Origin: Ahaetulla prasina
Taxonomy: Eukaryota; Chordata; Lepidosauria; Squamata; Colubridae
DNA length: 64,000 nt
Direction of reading: 5' to 3'
Assembly: GCF_028640845.1 (NCBI RefSeq)
Contig: NC_080542.1
Coordinates: 64,431,064 to 64,495,063, forward strand
Shown: positions 31,890 to 44,561 of the stretch, in pieces
Layout: each line of letters opens with the position of its first letter
How positions within the stretch are numbered: the first letter of the stretch is position 1
Translations under genes and position numbers: made by a program
Notes under the pieces: generated by a model
What the model saw: only the letters and a program-made list of their open reading frames with translations
The model's database searches: none
What the model was told of the DNA's origin: nothing

Positions 31890-32640
31890 TTTCAGGAGCA
31901 GAATTTCACAACCAGATACTTGGAGAGCAAGGCCCCTGAAGCCCAAAAGATACTCCATCTCCCCTGCTCTGGAATCTTGACTGGGGTCAAATCTTAAACT
32001 CAGTTTCGCTGGTGCTAAACCATTTCTGAGGGGAACTCTCTCTTCTGGAATCAGCCAGGTCTTGGAGATGCAGGCCAGGTTGGTACTCCTCCTTGATGAG
32101 ATCTTGAATAAGGGGTGGTCTTATAGGTTGGGCTGTAGTTTCTTTTTGTATGATGACTGACTCAAAGAAGCAGCTCTGCTTTCTGTCTATTGCCTGTTAC
32201 TTTCTCCCATCTTCTCCCATCAGTGGACCAATGGTTTCCTTGACTTTTTTTCTTGTTTTTTATATGTTAAAAGAAATCTTTCTATTGTTTTTGATATTTG
32301 TTGCAAGTCTTACTTTCTGAACTTTTCCTTTCTTGATTTCATCTTTGAAAGTTAGAGCTATTTGTTGGTATTTTGCTTTAGTTATATGTTCTTCTTTTCA
32401 TTTTTTTTGTACTTCTCCTTTTTATCTTTCAGATTAGCAGAGTGATCTTTTTACAACCATGCTGGTTTCTTCTTGAATTTATTGAATTTCTTTTTCAGTG
32501 GTATTGTGCTGCAGCGGGCTTTTATGATAATATTTTTCAGAGTTTCCTAAGATACTTGAGTGATTTTCCTCTAGGATTTTTATCCATGAAATTTTGCTTA
32601 GGCTTTGTCTGAGTTTGTTAAAATCAACTCTTTGTATAAT
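31890..32640 (-). pseudogene. CR1-like LINE linker region, reverse (piece B)
   Basis: The minus strand shows the region between the endonuclease and RT domains of a CR1-type LINE, with patches such as KEEHITKAKYQQIALTFKDE, ATNIKNNRK and KVKETIGPLMGEDGR. It lies directly upstream, in element orientation, of piece A. The frame is repeatedly broken. Confidence 0.6.
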
Positions 32641-34612
32641 TTGGATCTTTTATGAGCATAAGCATGTACATGGAACATAGTTTACAAATCATAATATCAC
32701 AATAGTGTCAGTCTCTTTTTCCATGACTATGTTTGTTTTTTCTAGATTAAAGATTTCTTTTTTAAAAAAAGTTAACAAAATGTTCAAAGTAAAAATTATT
32801 TTGTCACAGATGTAAAAGAATAAAAAGTTCTACATTTAAAATTCTGAAAATTCATTAAAAATTCCAAAGTTTAAAATTTTCTCGTTGAGTTACTCTCTAG
32901 TTTGTAATCCACAGATGTATAAAATGATAGATGAATATATAAAATAACAAATGAATAAGATAAAAAAATAAAAACTTCTATCAATGATAGAAAATTAAAA
33001 TCAAAGCTGGCTGGAAAAATGCTATCTCAGCTGAACATAAAAATGCAATATGAACTTGCAGTTATTGTAAAAGTATATAACAGTATGTATTTTGGTTTTA
33101 ATAGAAATATGAGAAAAAAGAAAAAATGCAGTTTATATTGAAAAAATTGGAGAGTATTAAAGATACACTGGATTTCTTTCTGAGTCTTGGAGGTCTATGA
33201 TAACATTAGAGTCTTTTGGTGGGCTAAGATTTTTTCCTAACACCTAGCTGATGCTCCTGAAGATATTCAGAGTGCAAAAATACTTGCAAATTCCTCCTTT
33301 TTTATCCAACTTTAAAATAAGGGGAATTGTGTTTGTTCATCAATTTAACCAAGTGGCCCCCATAGGCTTCCTTATGAGGCAAAGGAGATTCTCCTGTGTG
33401 TCAGTGGTACATCTGATACAACTAAGATCTCTAAAAGCTTATACTAGAAGTGCCTATTATAGCATCTGTATGCAAAAGGGTGGGAAAAGAAAGAAAGAAA
33501 TGCATAAATCAAATGCATAACATCATCAAAACACTCTGTTATCAGAGTGGACTGCTTAAGTGCTGATTTGCTTCCTAAAACAAATTTAGCAGGTAGGTCC
33601 TGGATTAATATAGATCAAAATATCCTTTTAATTATAAGCCTTTTTATTTCAGAAGATAACATTAGCTAATCAGAGAGAAAACATTATTTCTTTGCACATA
33701 TTAAAAATAATAGCAATAATGCTTCTGGGTATATTGGGATGCAATGGTACTTTTTCACAGAGATATATGGAAGCATACAGTATAAAGGCAGTCCTTTACC
33801 ACCCACAGAATATAGGTCTTTAATTGTCTGCAGATGTTTTTCCTTCAGTCCTTTCATTAATATGCAACAGGGAACATGTTTACGAATTGAATATATAAGG
33901 AAGCAACAAAGAATAAAATTAAATAGTCAAGTTCATTTCTATCACAGTTCATTACCAAGAATCAACCAATCTTAGTCTTCTAAATAAACATAATTTGCAT
34001 AAAGATAATTCATGAATCATTTAGCCCTCATCTAACCTGAAGCCCAAGGAGGGATAGGCGAAAATGAATGTAAATTCAATAACCAAACACAAAGCAAAAA
34101 GAAAAAAAAAAAGTAATGTAGGTTGATATTGGCTATCTGGACCATAAAAAGTTCACAGGAGCTTTGCTGACAGACTGCAGAAATAAAATCACTGTAGGTC
34201 ACAAAAGGATGTTGAACTTAAAACTGATTTCTGGCTCTTCTGAGATTCGAATTGAAGAACTTTCATAATATCACAACAACTTTAAAAATGCTATAAAGAT
34301 TATTGAAGAATGAAACTGCTACATGATGGACCAACAACCCTATAGAAATACTGCTACATTTCAGTTCAATTGAGAATTGTTGCACTTTTGATTTTCTTTA
34401 CTGAACTGGTAATATCTATTTTCTGTTACATGATATAATCAATAGTCTTTGCACTAAAAATGTAGAAAAATGTTTTTTTTTCTTTGTATAGTTCATTCAA
34501 AAGGCAATAATTAATTGATCCAAATAGTAATGAACATTGAACAAAATTAGTGATATATGTTCAGAAAAATTAAGAGGGGTAGATCTATTTAGCCAAATGT
34601 TATTAAATTGTT
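32641..34612. other. AT-rich unique sequence
   Basis: No coding or repeat signal is recognised. Confidence 0.45.
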
Positions 34613-34622
34613 TATCTGTCTG

Positions 34623-34718
<96 letters not shown>

Positions 34719-34733
34719 CCTATCTATCTATCC
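34613..34733. repeat. (TATC)n / (GATA)n array 1
   Basis: About 27 tetranucleotide units, TATC on the plus strand and GATA on the minus, follow two TGTC variants. It is of Bkm type. Open frames through it are artefacts. Confidence 0.97.
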
Positions 34734-35105
34734 ATACATATATCCATATATACATGTATGTATTTATGTGTATGTATATATATACACACACAAACACACA
34801 TACAAAATTTATATTGGAATTAAATCTTTTGGTAATGATCTCATCTGAGATAATTTAAAATAAAACAAGGAAAAATATTTAAATTCAGATATTACCAAGG
34901 AATTAAGCTATAGCACAGTATGCTTATCTTCCTGTGATCTACACAATGTATTTTCCCATTTTCTTTCACATTTCAGAATGAAAGCATTGCGTTTAGAACC
35001 CTGTCTATATCTAAAATGAAAAAGTTCTACTAGAACAAATTTACAAATACATAAGTTTGTTTAAAAATATCCATACAGTTATAAAACTGTTAAGAATTAA
35101 ATTGT

Positions 35106-35378
<273 letters not shown>

Positions 35379-35747
35379 CATATATCCATATATACATGTA
35401 TGTATTTATGTGTATGTATATATATACACACACAAACACACATACAAAATTTATATTGGAATTAAATCTTTTGGTAATGATCTCATCTGAGATAATTTAA
35501 AATAAAACAAGGAAAAATATTTAAATTCAGATATTACCAAGGAATTAAGCTATAGCACAGTATGCTTATCTTCCTGTGATCTACACAATGTATTTTCCCA
35601 TTTTCTTTCACATTTCAGAATGAAAGCATTGCGTTTAGAACCCTGTCTATATCTAAAGTGAAAAAGTTCTACTAGAACAAATTTACAAATACATAAGTTT
35701 GTTTAAAAATATCCATACAGTTATAAAACTGTTAAGAATTAAATTGT

Positions 35748-35748
<1 letters not shown>

Positions 35749-35846
<98 letters not shown>

Positions 35847-35915
35847 CCTACCTACCTACCTACCTACCTACCTACCTACCTACCTACCTACCTACCTACC
35901 TACCTACCTACCTAC

Positions 35916-35975
<60 letters not shown>

Positions 35976-35984
35976 ACATATATC
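35749..35984. repeat. (TATC)n / (GATA)n array 3 with (TACC)n core
   Basis: Same organisation as array 2, with the TACC core at about 35846-35917, consistent with duplication followed by slippage. Confidence 0.97.
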
Positions 35985-35999
35985 CTGTTATATAAAACT

Positions 36000-37740
36000 G
36001 TTACTTAAAACTGTTAAGATCAATTCCTTACAAAAAATTCTATAACATTTTTATATACACAAACAAATACACGGAATCTTTTCAATATGAAAAAAATACT
36101 ACAATTCTATATAGGCATTCAGATTGGTAGAACATTTAGCATGTTGTTCTACATGAGTTAGAAACAAATATTGGCAGCATGGAGGTTTCTGTATATTTTC
36201 CTTATGTCAGGCAGAGACAGAAATAAAACTATTGAGTTTGTTATCTAAAAAGCACTTATCAGCAAGCCTCCCTCATTAGCATCTTGAAACGAATAGGTTA
36301 TGATTAACTTTCAATTGCATGGTACCTACTACAACTGATTATCAGTGAAAGTAATCCATCCAAGCATTAGTCATTCAGAGGTACACTGTGAATAGTACTT
36401 CAGATGAAAACTTCAACCTTTGCGATTGTTCTATTTCTGGCAGCAACTTTTTCAATGTAAGTTATTAAATTGTTATATATTATGGTATGAACTATATTTG
36501 TTATACAAAATTGATACCCTAAACTATCATTTACAGGTACACGAAATGTTCTATTTCATATAGTCTGAAACATTTTCTAATATTCCTAGTATCATGCTAT
36601 ATAAAGCTTTATCCTTTTTCCTACATATCACCACCTGGATAGTGTAGTAACTAACCTATCACTGATGTTAGAGACTAGGGTTGGAATCCTGTCTGGTCCC
36701 TACCATATTAGTAGAGTCTTTCACCCATTACAGAGCATACTGTTGCAGCAGATACAATACCTAAGATTATGGATGAATTAGCTACAGTCAGCCATTGAGA
36801 CTGGACTAAGATTACCAAAACTCAGTGGAAAAGTACCATCAGATAGTATACTAGACAATGTCCCTAGAGCTCTCGACAGAAAAACGTGGATTTCCTGCTT
36901 TGGATTATCCATATGTGTGACTCTTAGAATATGGTACCTATTTCCTGGACTTTTATAATGCATCTGAAATAAGAAAATGTATTTCCACATTGATGTAATA
37001 TAATCAGATTAGGAATGAGAAATTATCCCTCTGAAATATACAACACTGCATTTTGTTTACGAAAGAATGCATTTGTTCTTTTTGCTACTATTTCTATACT
37101 AATAATTTATAGCTATAAATTTCCATTACTATGGTGATAAATCACTAAGGAAAGAAGGCTTTATATGACCACAATAATGTCTTTGTGATACTATAAATCA
37201 CTAATGTGAAATCTTCTACATTAAACCAAAAGATTTTAAAGTTCTATTTTAAAATAAGATGACTACTGTTGGACTATCAGTAACTGTTGGTTTTAATGTG
37301 TTAACCAGCTGTTAGATGAACCAATCCTCTAGTTTGATACAAAATGATTTATTTTGAACATAGTTCCATTTAAACTTTTATAATCAATGTTCCTATACTC
37401 TGAATGTAGTCCCACCATTTCATTTAGATTTCTTTTTGTCCCATCTACATATAGATGAGTACTTTTGCATCTATAATCGCTACTTAAAATGCAAAGGGAT
37501 ACACAGTATTGATGTTCTAAAAACTCTTTTGCCGGCCTAAATAAATATCCAGAAATTGAGAACTCCACTAAAAAAGGATTCAATGGATTATTTTATAACA
37601 CCTCTCTGAAAACAATTATTCAGTTACCCCACTAGACTATAGTATGGACTAATAGCTGTTTCCTATACCACTAAGTTCAAACAGAAGACAGTCACAGTTT
37701 TTCAAGGACCACAGAAATATGAAAGACTACAGACTTTTTT
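36000..37740. other. AT-rich sequence around the candidate exon
   Basis: Apart from the candidate exon at 36404 nothing is recognised. Confidence 0.4.
36404..36456 (+). CDS. Candidate signal-peptide exon (partial, hypothetical)
   Basis: From ATG 36404 the frame encodes MKTSTFAIVLFLAATFS: a charged start, a hydrophobic core and small residues near the end, a textbook signal peptide. At 36457 a GTAAGT matches the splice donor consensus from +1 to +6, although the exon ends in T and not G. If spliced there the exon is in phase 2; if not spliced, translation stops after one more codon. This architecture suits the first coding exon of small secreted proteins (for example SCPP-type genes), but I cannot identify the gene and found no second exon. 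Upstream there is CTTCAG directly before ATG, without a clear pyrimidine tract, so it is unclear whether the ATG exon starts there. It could be chance. Confidence 0.3.
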
Positions 37741-38197
37741 CTTTATTACTTAATGAATATGACAAGTACAGGTGTTATGGCTTTCCACATTGTTCATATT
37801 TGTGATATTTCATGGAAGGGTGATTTTCTTCCTACCCTCTCCTGGTGGCCTCCTATCCAATCACTGAGGCTGCTTTGGTTACAAAGCTGGGTCTCCTCGC
37901 ATGGAGAGGGAGCGGGTCTCTCTCTGACCCAAACACTTTGCCCTCTTGCACACCTGGCCAAGGACAGCGAGCATGACAGATCAGAAGTAAGAGGTAAGTG
38001 CATCTGGGCAGCCCCTTAAGAAAGACTCCACTTTCCAGGGATGGCAAGGCTCCTCTGGTGTGCAAGGGTTTGGTCCTCACCCAGGTCTCAACTTCCTCTG
38101 CTGGAGATAATGGATCCTCACCCGGGCCACCACAGGCAACCCCACCACAAGTGACCTTGAGCTGGCCATGCCCACCACGGCCACACTCACTACAGCC
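37741..38197. other. GC-richer segment, probably an unclassified repeat
   Basis: Base composition rises sharply between about 37830 and 38197 and several overlapping frames open on both strands. No domain or terminal repeat is recognised. Confidence 0.35.
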
Positions 38198-38290
38198 CAG
38201 TGGTGAAATCCAATTTTTTTACTTCTGGTTCTGTGGGTGTGGCTTGGTGGGCGTGGTGTGGCTTGATAATCAAGAATCATAATAAACTGA
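38198..38290 (+). mobile_element. hAT left-end fragment
   Basis: Begins CAGTGGTGAAATCC and continues TTCTGGTTCTGTGGGTGTGG and GGTGGGCGTGG, matching the left end of the complete element at 54771-55747. No right end or target duplication was found. Confidence 0.6.
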
Positions 38291-39029
38291 GTAGCACTTT
38301 TTCTGACTTTAAATTTTATTAAAAGTTTTTGTGAACTTGCAAATTGTGAATTTGCAAATTGTGTATATGCACCTGTGAATTTAAATCCTAAATCTTTATA
38401 ACTGGTTCATGTATCTGGTGAAGTGAGCTATAGCTCATGAACTAGCTACTACTACTACTACAGCTTAATTTACTTTGCTTACTAAGCAAACTAGCTTAGT
38501 TTGCTGCCATACTCCTGCTTCCTGAAAGAAGAAATCTGCTTTTGGCTTTCACATTCACAAAAAGTACAACGAAATGCCAGAATCCCTTATAAAATTTCAT
38601 CTTATTCTGCTGTCAGTTGAATTTGACCTGTATGAACAATATGATAGTAATAAAATGGAATAAACTGTTTGCTTGGTGCTGTGTCCTTCAAACATTCTTT
38701 GTTGATTTCCAGAAATATCTCATGATCCATTTTTATGTGTCATTTCTAATATGTACCACACAATAATACAACATTCTCTGGTCTTTTTATAGATATTGTG
38801 TAAAGCTATATTTACAGTTATGGGAATATATAAATAATACAATATATGGAGACAGTTTAAAGATCTTATTGCATAACAATATCAATCACTATTGATTTGT
38901 ACACATGAAAATAGGCTAAAATACAATTTGATCTTCTCATTCTTTCTCCTCATCAATCCAAAGCTTTTATATATACATGACATGTATATATAATGCTTTA
39001 TATTTATGTTTTTTTATTCCCTTCAAGCA
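38291..39029. other. AT-rich sequence, nothing firm
   Basis: A short (CTA)n lies at about 38446-38460. The rest may include decayed hAT interior. Confidence 0.4.
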
Positions 39030-39236
39030 TATCCAATTCTCAGGGACTGCCTGGACAAGTCCCTACAGTTTCCTTAGCAAGTTTTTCAGAAGTGGTTTGT
39101 CATTGCCTCCTTCCTAGGGTTGAGAGAAACTGACTAGCCCAGAGTCATCCAACTGGATTCATGCCTAAGGTGAATTCATGGTCTCCAAGTTTCTAGTCTA
39201 ATGCCTTGACCACTACGACAAGCCAACATAGTGACT
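39030..39236 (-). repeat. tRNA-derived SINE, reverse orientation
   Basis: The minus strand has a head with GTCGTAGTGGTCAAGGC (A box), then a decayed B box, then CCTAAGGC and GATGACTCTGGGCTAGTC. The body follows with GGAGGCAATGACAAACCAC and TTGTCCAGGCAGTCCCTGAG. This is a third tRNA SINE family of the window. Confidence 0.7.
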
Positions 39237-39600
39237 AAATATTCTTCATATTGTTGGCAAACCTGCAGAAAATTAATCATTTTACATTTCATTTATTCCA
39301 ATGAGCTAGTTTACAACGTGTATTTAATTGTTTTACTGAAATGCATATTATGTTAATTTAATTGATTTGTCCCAGCTTCAGTTAAAAATATACAAAAATA
39401 GTGAACAGCTTTAAAAAAAACCTAGCAACATTTTTAAGATTGTGAAAGTGAAAATTGCAAATGCAAAGTCCCAGAAATGACCTTGGAGAAAATATATGGT
39501 GACAGTTACAAAAATATGTTTTAAATGTGGGAAATGAAGAAAGCTTTGAAAGGAAACTCAGATTGGTTCTTCTTAATATCCTGGGGTACAACATGGATAT
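39237..39600. other. Unique AT-rich sequence
   Basis: Nothing recognised. Confidence 0.4.
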
Positions 39601-39608
39601 GAAAGCAC

Positions 39609-39863
39609 CAGGGGTGAAATCCAGCTGGTTCTGACAGGTTCTGGAGAACTGGTAGAAGAAATTTTGAGTAGTTTGGAGAACCGGTAGCAGAAATTTGAGT
39701 AGTTCGAAGAACCGGCAAGTACCACACCTGGCTGGGTGAGATTTTGCAATTTCCTTCCCCCAGGAGTGGGGAGGGAATGGGGATTTTTCAGGTTCCTTCT
39801 CCTGCCACATCCACCAAGCCATGCCCACACCAGTAGTAAAAAAAAAATTGGATTTCACTACTG
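39609..39863. mobile_element. Short hAT element with perfect 8-bp target duplication
   Basis: It begins CAGGGGTGAAATCCAG and ends TTGGATTTCACTACTG, 14-bp imperfect inverted ends. GAAAGCAC flanks it at 39601-39608 and 39864-39871. Internal motifs such as GAGAACTGGTAG and GAACCGG are repeated. It has the same terminal sequences as 54771-55747 but is 255 bases long, so it is a deletion derivative or sister family. Confidence 0.9.
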
Positions 39864-39871
39864 GAAAGCAC

Positions 39872-41357
39872 ATTGGCCCATTTTTCATGAAATAAACAGT
39901 AGCAATATAAAAAAATATTATTTCTTATTTTGTTACAAATATTGGGATTTACAAAAGAAAGTTTACATAGACAATTATTCCTGAGAAGTTGTATGCTAAA
40001 TGAACAAAAATGCTGCCCAGGAATTCAAGCATTCTAACCAATATATAATGAAGTTCCCAAGGTGACTTTAAAACTGTAGAGATGGTGAAGGTGGGCACCT
40101 GAATATTGACATCATCCCAACTGTTAAGTGGAATGTTTATTTAAGTTGAGCAATGTTTAAAAGGCAAGCTGAGAGTCTGCAAGAGTTATAACAGGTGTAT
40201 TGGTCTACTGAGCCATAATAACTAATTTTCACATTTTAATAGCAGCTATGATTAATTTTGAGGTTGTGTTGATTTTTAAGTGCATTATTTATATTTCTTT
40301 TCTTTTGTTGATAAGTTCAGCATTAGGGTAAGATGATTGTCTTCCCCTCCCTTCATTTGATTTACAACTGGTAAACAACATTTGAAAAATGTGGATTTGC
40401 CCACAATTAAGTTCTTGTACAACTTTTAATGTTCCACTTTGTCCACTTGCCTTTTCAAGATAAACCGAGAATGACAGCCTCCTTCAGTTGTCTTTCTTTA
40501 AAATCAGACAAGTTTTTGAATCATGATCTGTAATACATGTATTATTTATTTGATCTTGTCTACCAAATATGGAAGAACAGTTTACACAAATATGCACTTT
40601 AAAAAAATGAATGACACTTTAATAAAACTGTTAAATATTATTGAATGTGTTACCATAATCACTTTATTTTGATTAATTTAGCAAGTTCTTGCTAGGAGCA
40701 AGCTAATGTGATTGACAGTTCCAGGAAATGCAAAGATTGGTCAGATATACTGTAGGGCATATTTTATCAGCTTTGCAAATCAGTGGAAGTGAAAGAGGAA
40801 ATATCTTTTAATTTATTTTAATGGAGTTGGTCTACTGTATATCTGCACTCCCTTTGCTGCTAGTGCAATTTCCTACTATTAATTTCCAGCCAGGTGTAGA
40901 TATCATGAGTAAACTATACAAACAAATAATACTGGATGCTATATACTGGTTGTTGTATAAATTCTATTTATTAATTTAGATGGAGTGATACTGTAAAGGA
41001 AGTCTGTCATAAAATAACTATTTATTTGTAATGCCTGATGCCAAAGGACAAATTTTGCTAGAATTGTATACCTATTACTTGGATTTATTTTGCAATCAGG
41101 TTTTAATTAACTCATTTGGTATGTTGTACTTGCTTAATGATTTGTAGTGAGGGGAGTTATGATTAGGATGTTTGATAGTAGCAAGTTCTGTGTATTCTGA
41201 TGAACGATCTGTTTAATCTCTACCCACACACAAACAATTGGCTTTATAATTACATTTTGCATAATTGTAAATGCTTATTATTGAACAATACAGTGCAGTC
41301 TGGCCAAGATTAATTTCTCTTACGAGTGAGGTTTAAAATTGTAGCTAACCAATTAAG
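39872..41357. other. AT-rich unique sequence, conserved-element-like in part
   Basis: No gene or repeat is recognised. The stretch 41090-41350 carries dense homeodomain, SOX and octamer-like motifs and is a candidate regulatory element. Confidence 0.4.
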
Positions 41358-41361
41358 TCAT

Positions 41362-41452
<91 letters not shown>

Positions 41453-41454
41453 TA
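41358..41454. repeat. (ATTT)n microsatellite
   Basis: About 23 perfect tetranucleotide units. Confidence 0.98.
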
Positions 41455-44264
41455 ATATGCTGAGGAAACCCAGTTCTGTTTTTCTTCTTCCATCAAACCT
41501 GGAGCAGTACTGAACCAGTTATGAAGCAACTGAATCTAAACAAGAAAGCTTGTCAATAATTAGCAAATGGGCAGATTTGGTTAGCCACAATTCTTTATGA
41601 AGATGAAAATACTTTCAGAAATGAGCAGCAGGTGATGAGAAAATGACTTTCCCCAGTTCAGAAATCCAGACCTGACATTTTCCCGATTATAAATGTTACT
41701 TCCAGTTATAATAGTGCTATGTCAACCCTCACATATATCAGTTATCTCACTTTCCCCTGAACAGCGCCGTTTCAGATGTAATCATTCATGAGAGAAAATG
41801 CACGTGTCTTATTTTTGGAATTATGAAAAATAAAAATATTTATCTGACTAAATGACTTTGTATGTTTTCTTTAACAAGATGAATGATTCCTCATATTCTG
41901 CCTATTCATATCAAATCAACTGTTTTGGAAAGTTATCATTTGTAATGGACTGTCTTTGAAATTTGCGCTGCTTGCCAAGGTCAGCTTATTGTTCTAATTC
42001 TAGTCTCTTTGCTCTGCAAATGTTATGCTTCAGCTCTGAATAAACCTTAGCAGGCTCTGTTTATTGGCTGCTATTTGTTTCAAACAAACATCATTTTGAG
42101 AGGCACAATTAAAGTTTTTCAAGGGCTTTAATTTCCTGCTGAAAGGAGCTTGAAGTGGATTTAGCAAAACATGTCAAGAGTAAATTATAACTTATTTTCT
42201 GCATTGCATCTATTTTGCTTTCCTTTTTCCTCCAAGAGCTTCTTAAAAATAAAAGGTCAGAGTTGCACATGTCATTGGAGTCTTGGTGGGAATGGCAAAG
42301 TTAAAATGGGGAATGGAGATGGCCCTGTGGCAATGGAACACATCCTGGACAGTGTTGTTTATCTATTGCTATTGACAACACAGCTCTATGACTCTGTATA
42401 TGCCTTGGTGGACAATGGGCATTATGCATAGTGCCCAGAGTGACATTATGAAGATTTAATTTCAGCCTTGACTTATCTACAGATTCAAGAATAAAATTTG
42501 TTCCATCCAAATTTTGCATCATTTTACCAATAAAAGGCAAAAGAATAAGAAAATGTGCATTCATTTTCAGGTGCAATTTCCTCTAATACATAGATTTCAT
42601 ATATCTTTTTCCTCAGTGTGCATATTTCTTTCTACATTTTATCCAGTACACATTTCAAGATATGATTTTTCTTAATATATTTATGTATGCATGTATTAAG
42701 AAAATACACATTTCCTAATATAGAAATATGTATTCAATTTTTCAGCCGAGATTTGCATCATAACTTTCAGGAAAGAATACAATCTAAGCAATAATTGTGC
42801 TCTAATTTACAAAGTTATACAAAGATTTACAAAAATAAGGTCACTTAACTTAAAAATGGATATAATAAAACTCTCCAACATCCTCAGAATATGAAGAGTT
42901 TTTACAACCTGAATTTATTCTAAGAATTCCAAGAGCCTTTCTGAATAAAAATAGGAGTACTTCACATTCAGTTTGGAAGTACTGTACCTGGCACCTATAT
43001 CTTATCTTCCTCAAAAATGCCAAAATTTGGTGATTTAATGAATTGATTCCTATGACCTGGCTAGTTCCAACAACTGAAATAAGAAGTTTCAAGAAATCTT
43101 TGGATTTCAAGATAATGAACTAAATTAACCTGCACATTATAGATTGCAGTAATAGGCAATGTACTGTACTTGTACAGATAACTCCAAAGGACTATGTCGT
43201 GACTCAAAATGTGTATAGATGGAAGATTACGTGGGGTGCTCTGAGTATTTTGAGAAAAAATATCACGTTCTTTGCAATATTCCTGATATAAAGGGCTGTG
43301 TATACCCAGAAGAAGGCACTTAACAATTTTATCACTTCTAATCTAATTATCAGGATTTGTAGTTACAGCTATCTTAAAAACAAACAAGAAACATTCATTT
43401 TAAAGTGGTTTTACATAGGGATAGAAGTTGAATTTAGTCTATTATTTCTCTCTCTTTGGAAAAAAAAACAAACCTGCTGATTGGCAGGATTAATGCTTAT
43501 GAAAAGACTCCAGACACAGTCTCAGCAGAAGGTCATGCTCATGGTTGAACTGAGAAATTATTTACCTTTCTCTTTTATCAAAAATGAACAATAGATCTTA
43601 AATGAATGACATAGATGTGAAACTTATATCATTTTAAATGCATCTCAGGCATAAATTCCTTGGATATAACTTTTCTGCTTGAATACTTCAGTGGGCATTT
43701 ATTTAAATTTCAGCTAGTATGAATTGTAGGCTAATAGCAATAAGTTTGTTTTTTGTCTTCTGAAAGCATGGCTAAAACCTGGTAAGTACTTGCAGGGAAT
43801 GGAAAGGAATCAATGATAGCTCATAAAGCCAAAACTGAGATTAGTTCCTAAGACTTTTTCCAAATGGAATATTTAAGGGCACTCAAAGAGGGATAAAAAG
43901 AGAAAAGAGATTTAACAACAATCATACTAGTCAGTTTTTAGTTCTGAACAGTAGAATGGTAGAAATACAACTTCTGTATGTTTAACAGGTGCAAGATGAG
44001 TAATAACTTAAGAGTTAATATCTTATCTTGTCCTGTCTTTTAGTATGCTAATTACACAATATAATCTCTTCTTCCCTCCCCTTGTTATTGTATATCTAGG
44101 GACTAAGGGCTTTGTATGAACTTGAAATCTTCTCCTTTTTATTTCCATGTCTTTGGAAATCTAAAGTTGTTTCTTTAATAGAAAAACAAGGGGATTTTTC
44201 TGCAGAGATTTCCTTGAGAACCAGAATAATTTCAAAAATCAAATTATATGGGTTTTTTTGGGTG
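41455..44264. other. AT-rich sequence with a conserved-element-like stretch
   Basis: The stretch 41960-42170 has a forkhead-like TGTTTATTGG (42059-42068) and clustered AATTA motifs. An 86-codon frame at 42171-42431 has no recognisable features. Nothing else is seen. Confidence 0.4.
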
Positions 44265-44269
44265 GGTGG

Positions 44270-44457
44270 TGTAATGTATTTTGAACTTTGAGAGGGAATT
44301 TTGGGTGGGAAAATTGCACGTTTCTGATTGGTTGAAGCCTCAACCAAAAGAGTATTTAAAGAGGGGTTTTTGCCGGTTGTTCTTCGCTGGGTCACAATAA
44401 ACTAAAGAGCTGTTGCCACTCATTGGTCCCCTGCCTCTTCATTGCCTGAACCTAACA
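44270..44457 (+). repeat. 5' LTR
   Basis: Starts TGTAATGTATTTTGAAC and ends CCTGAACCTAACA. It holds a TATA-like TATTTAAA at 44353-44360 and a polyadenylation signal AATAAA at 44396-44401, so it has the parts of a working promoter and terminator. Confidence 0.95.
44353..44360 (+). promoter_or_regulatory. TATA-like box of the 5' LTR
   Basis: TATTTAAA, about 40 bases upstream of the AATAAA. The 3' LTR has GGGTTAAA at the same place, so one LTR changed after insertion. Confidence 0.6.
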
Positions 44458-44458
44458 T

Positions 44459-44476
44459 TGGCGACGAAGGTGGGAT
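44459..44476 (+). other. Primer binding site, tRNA-Ser type
   Basis: TGGCGACGAAGGTGGGAT lies one base after the 5' LTR. It is complementary to the 3' end of vertebrate tRNA-Ser(GCT) with about 16 of 18 matches, by my recollection of that tRNA. Mag-group elements are known to use tRNA-Ser. Confidence 0.75.
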
Positions 44477-44561
44477 GTTGAGGCAGTGAGATCGAAAGAA
44501 AGAGCTGAAGGAACCAGGAATTCCAAAAAACCCAGCCAGTTTGCGAAGGCGGAAAATAGCG

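Noticed and set aside
36404..36456. Venom toxin precursor exon
   Set aside because: The signal peptide does not resemble any toxin precursor family that I know, and there is no adjacent toxin exon; left as an unidentified candidate.
42171..42431. 86-codon plus-strand frame
   Set aside because: No recognisable features and no splice signals; overlaps a conserved-element-like stretch but does not look coding.
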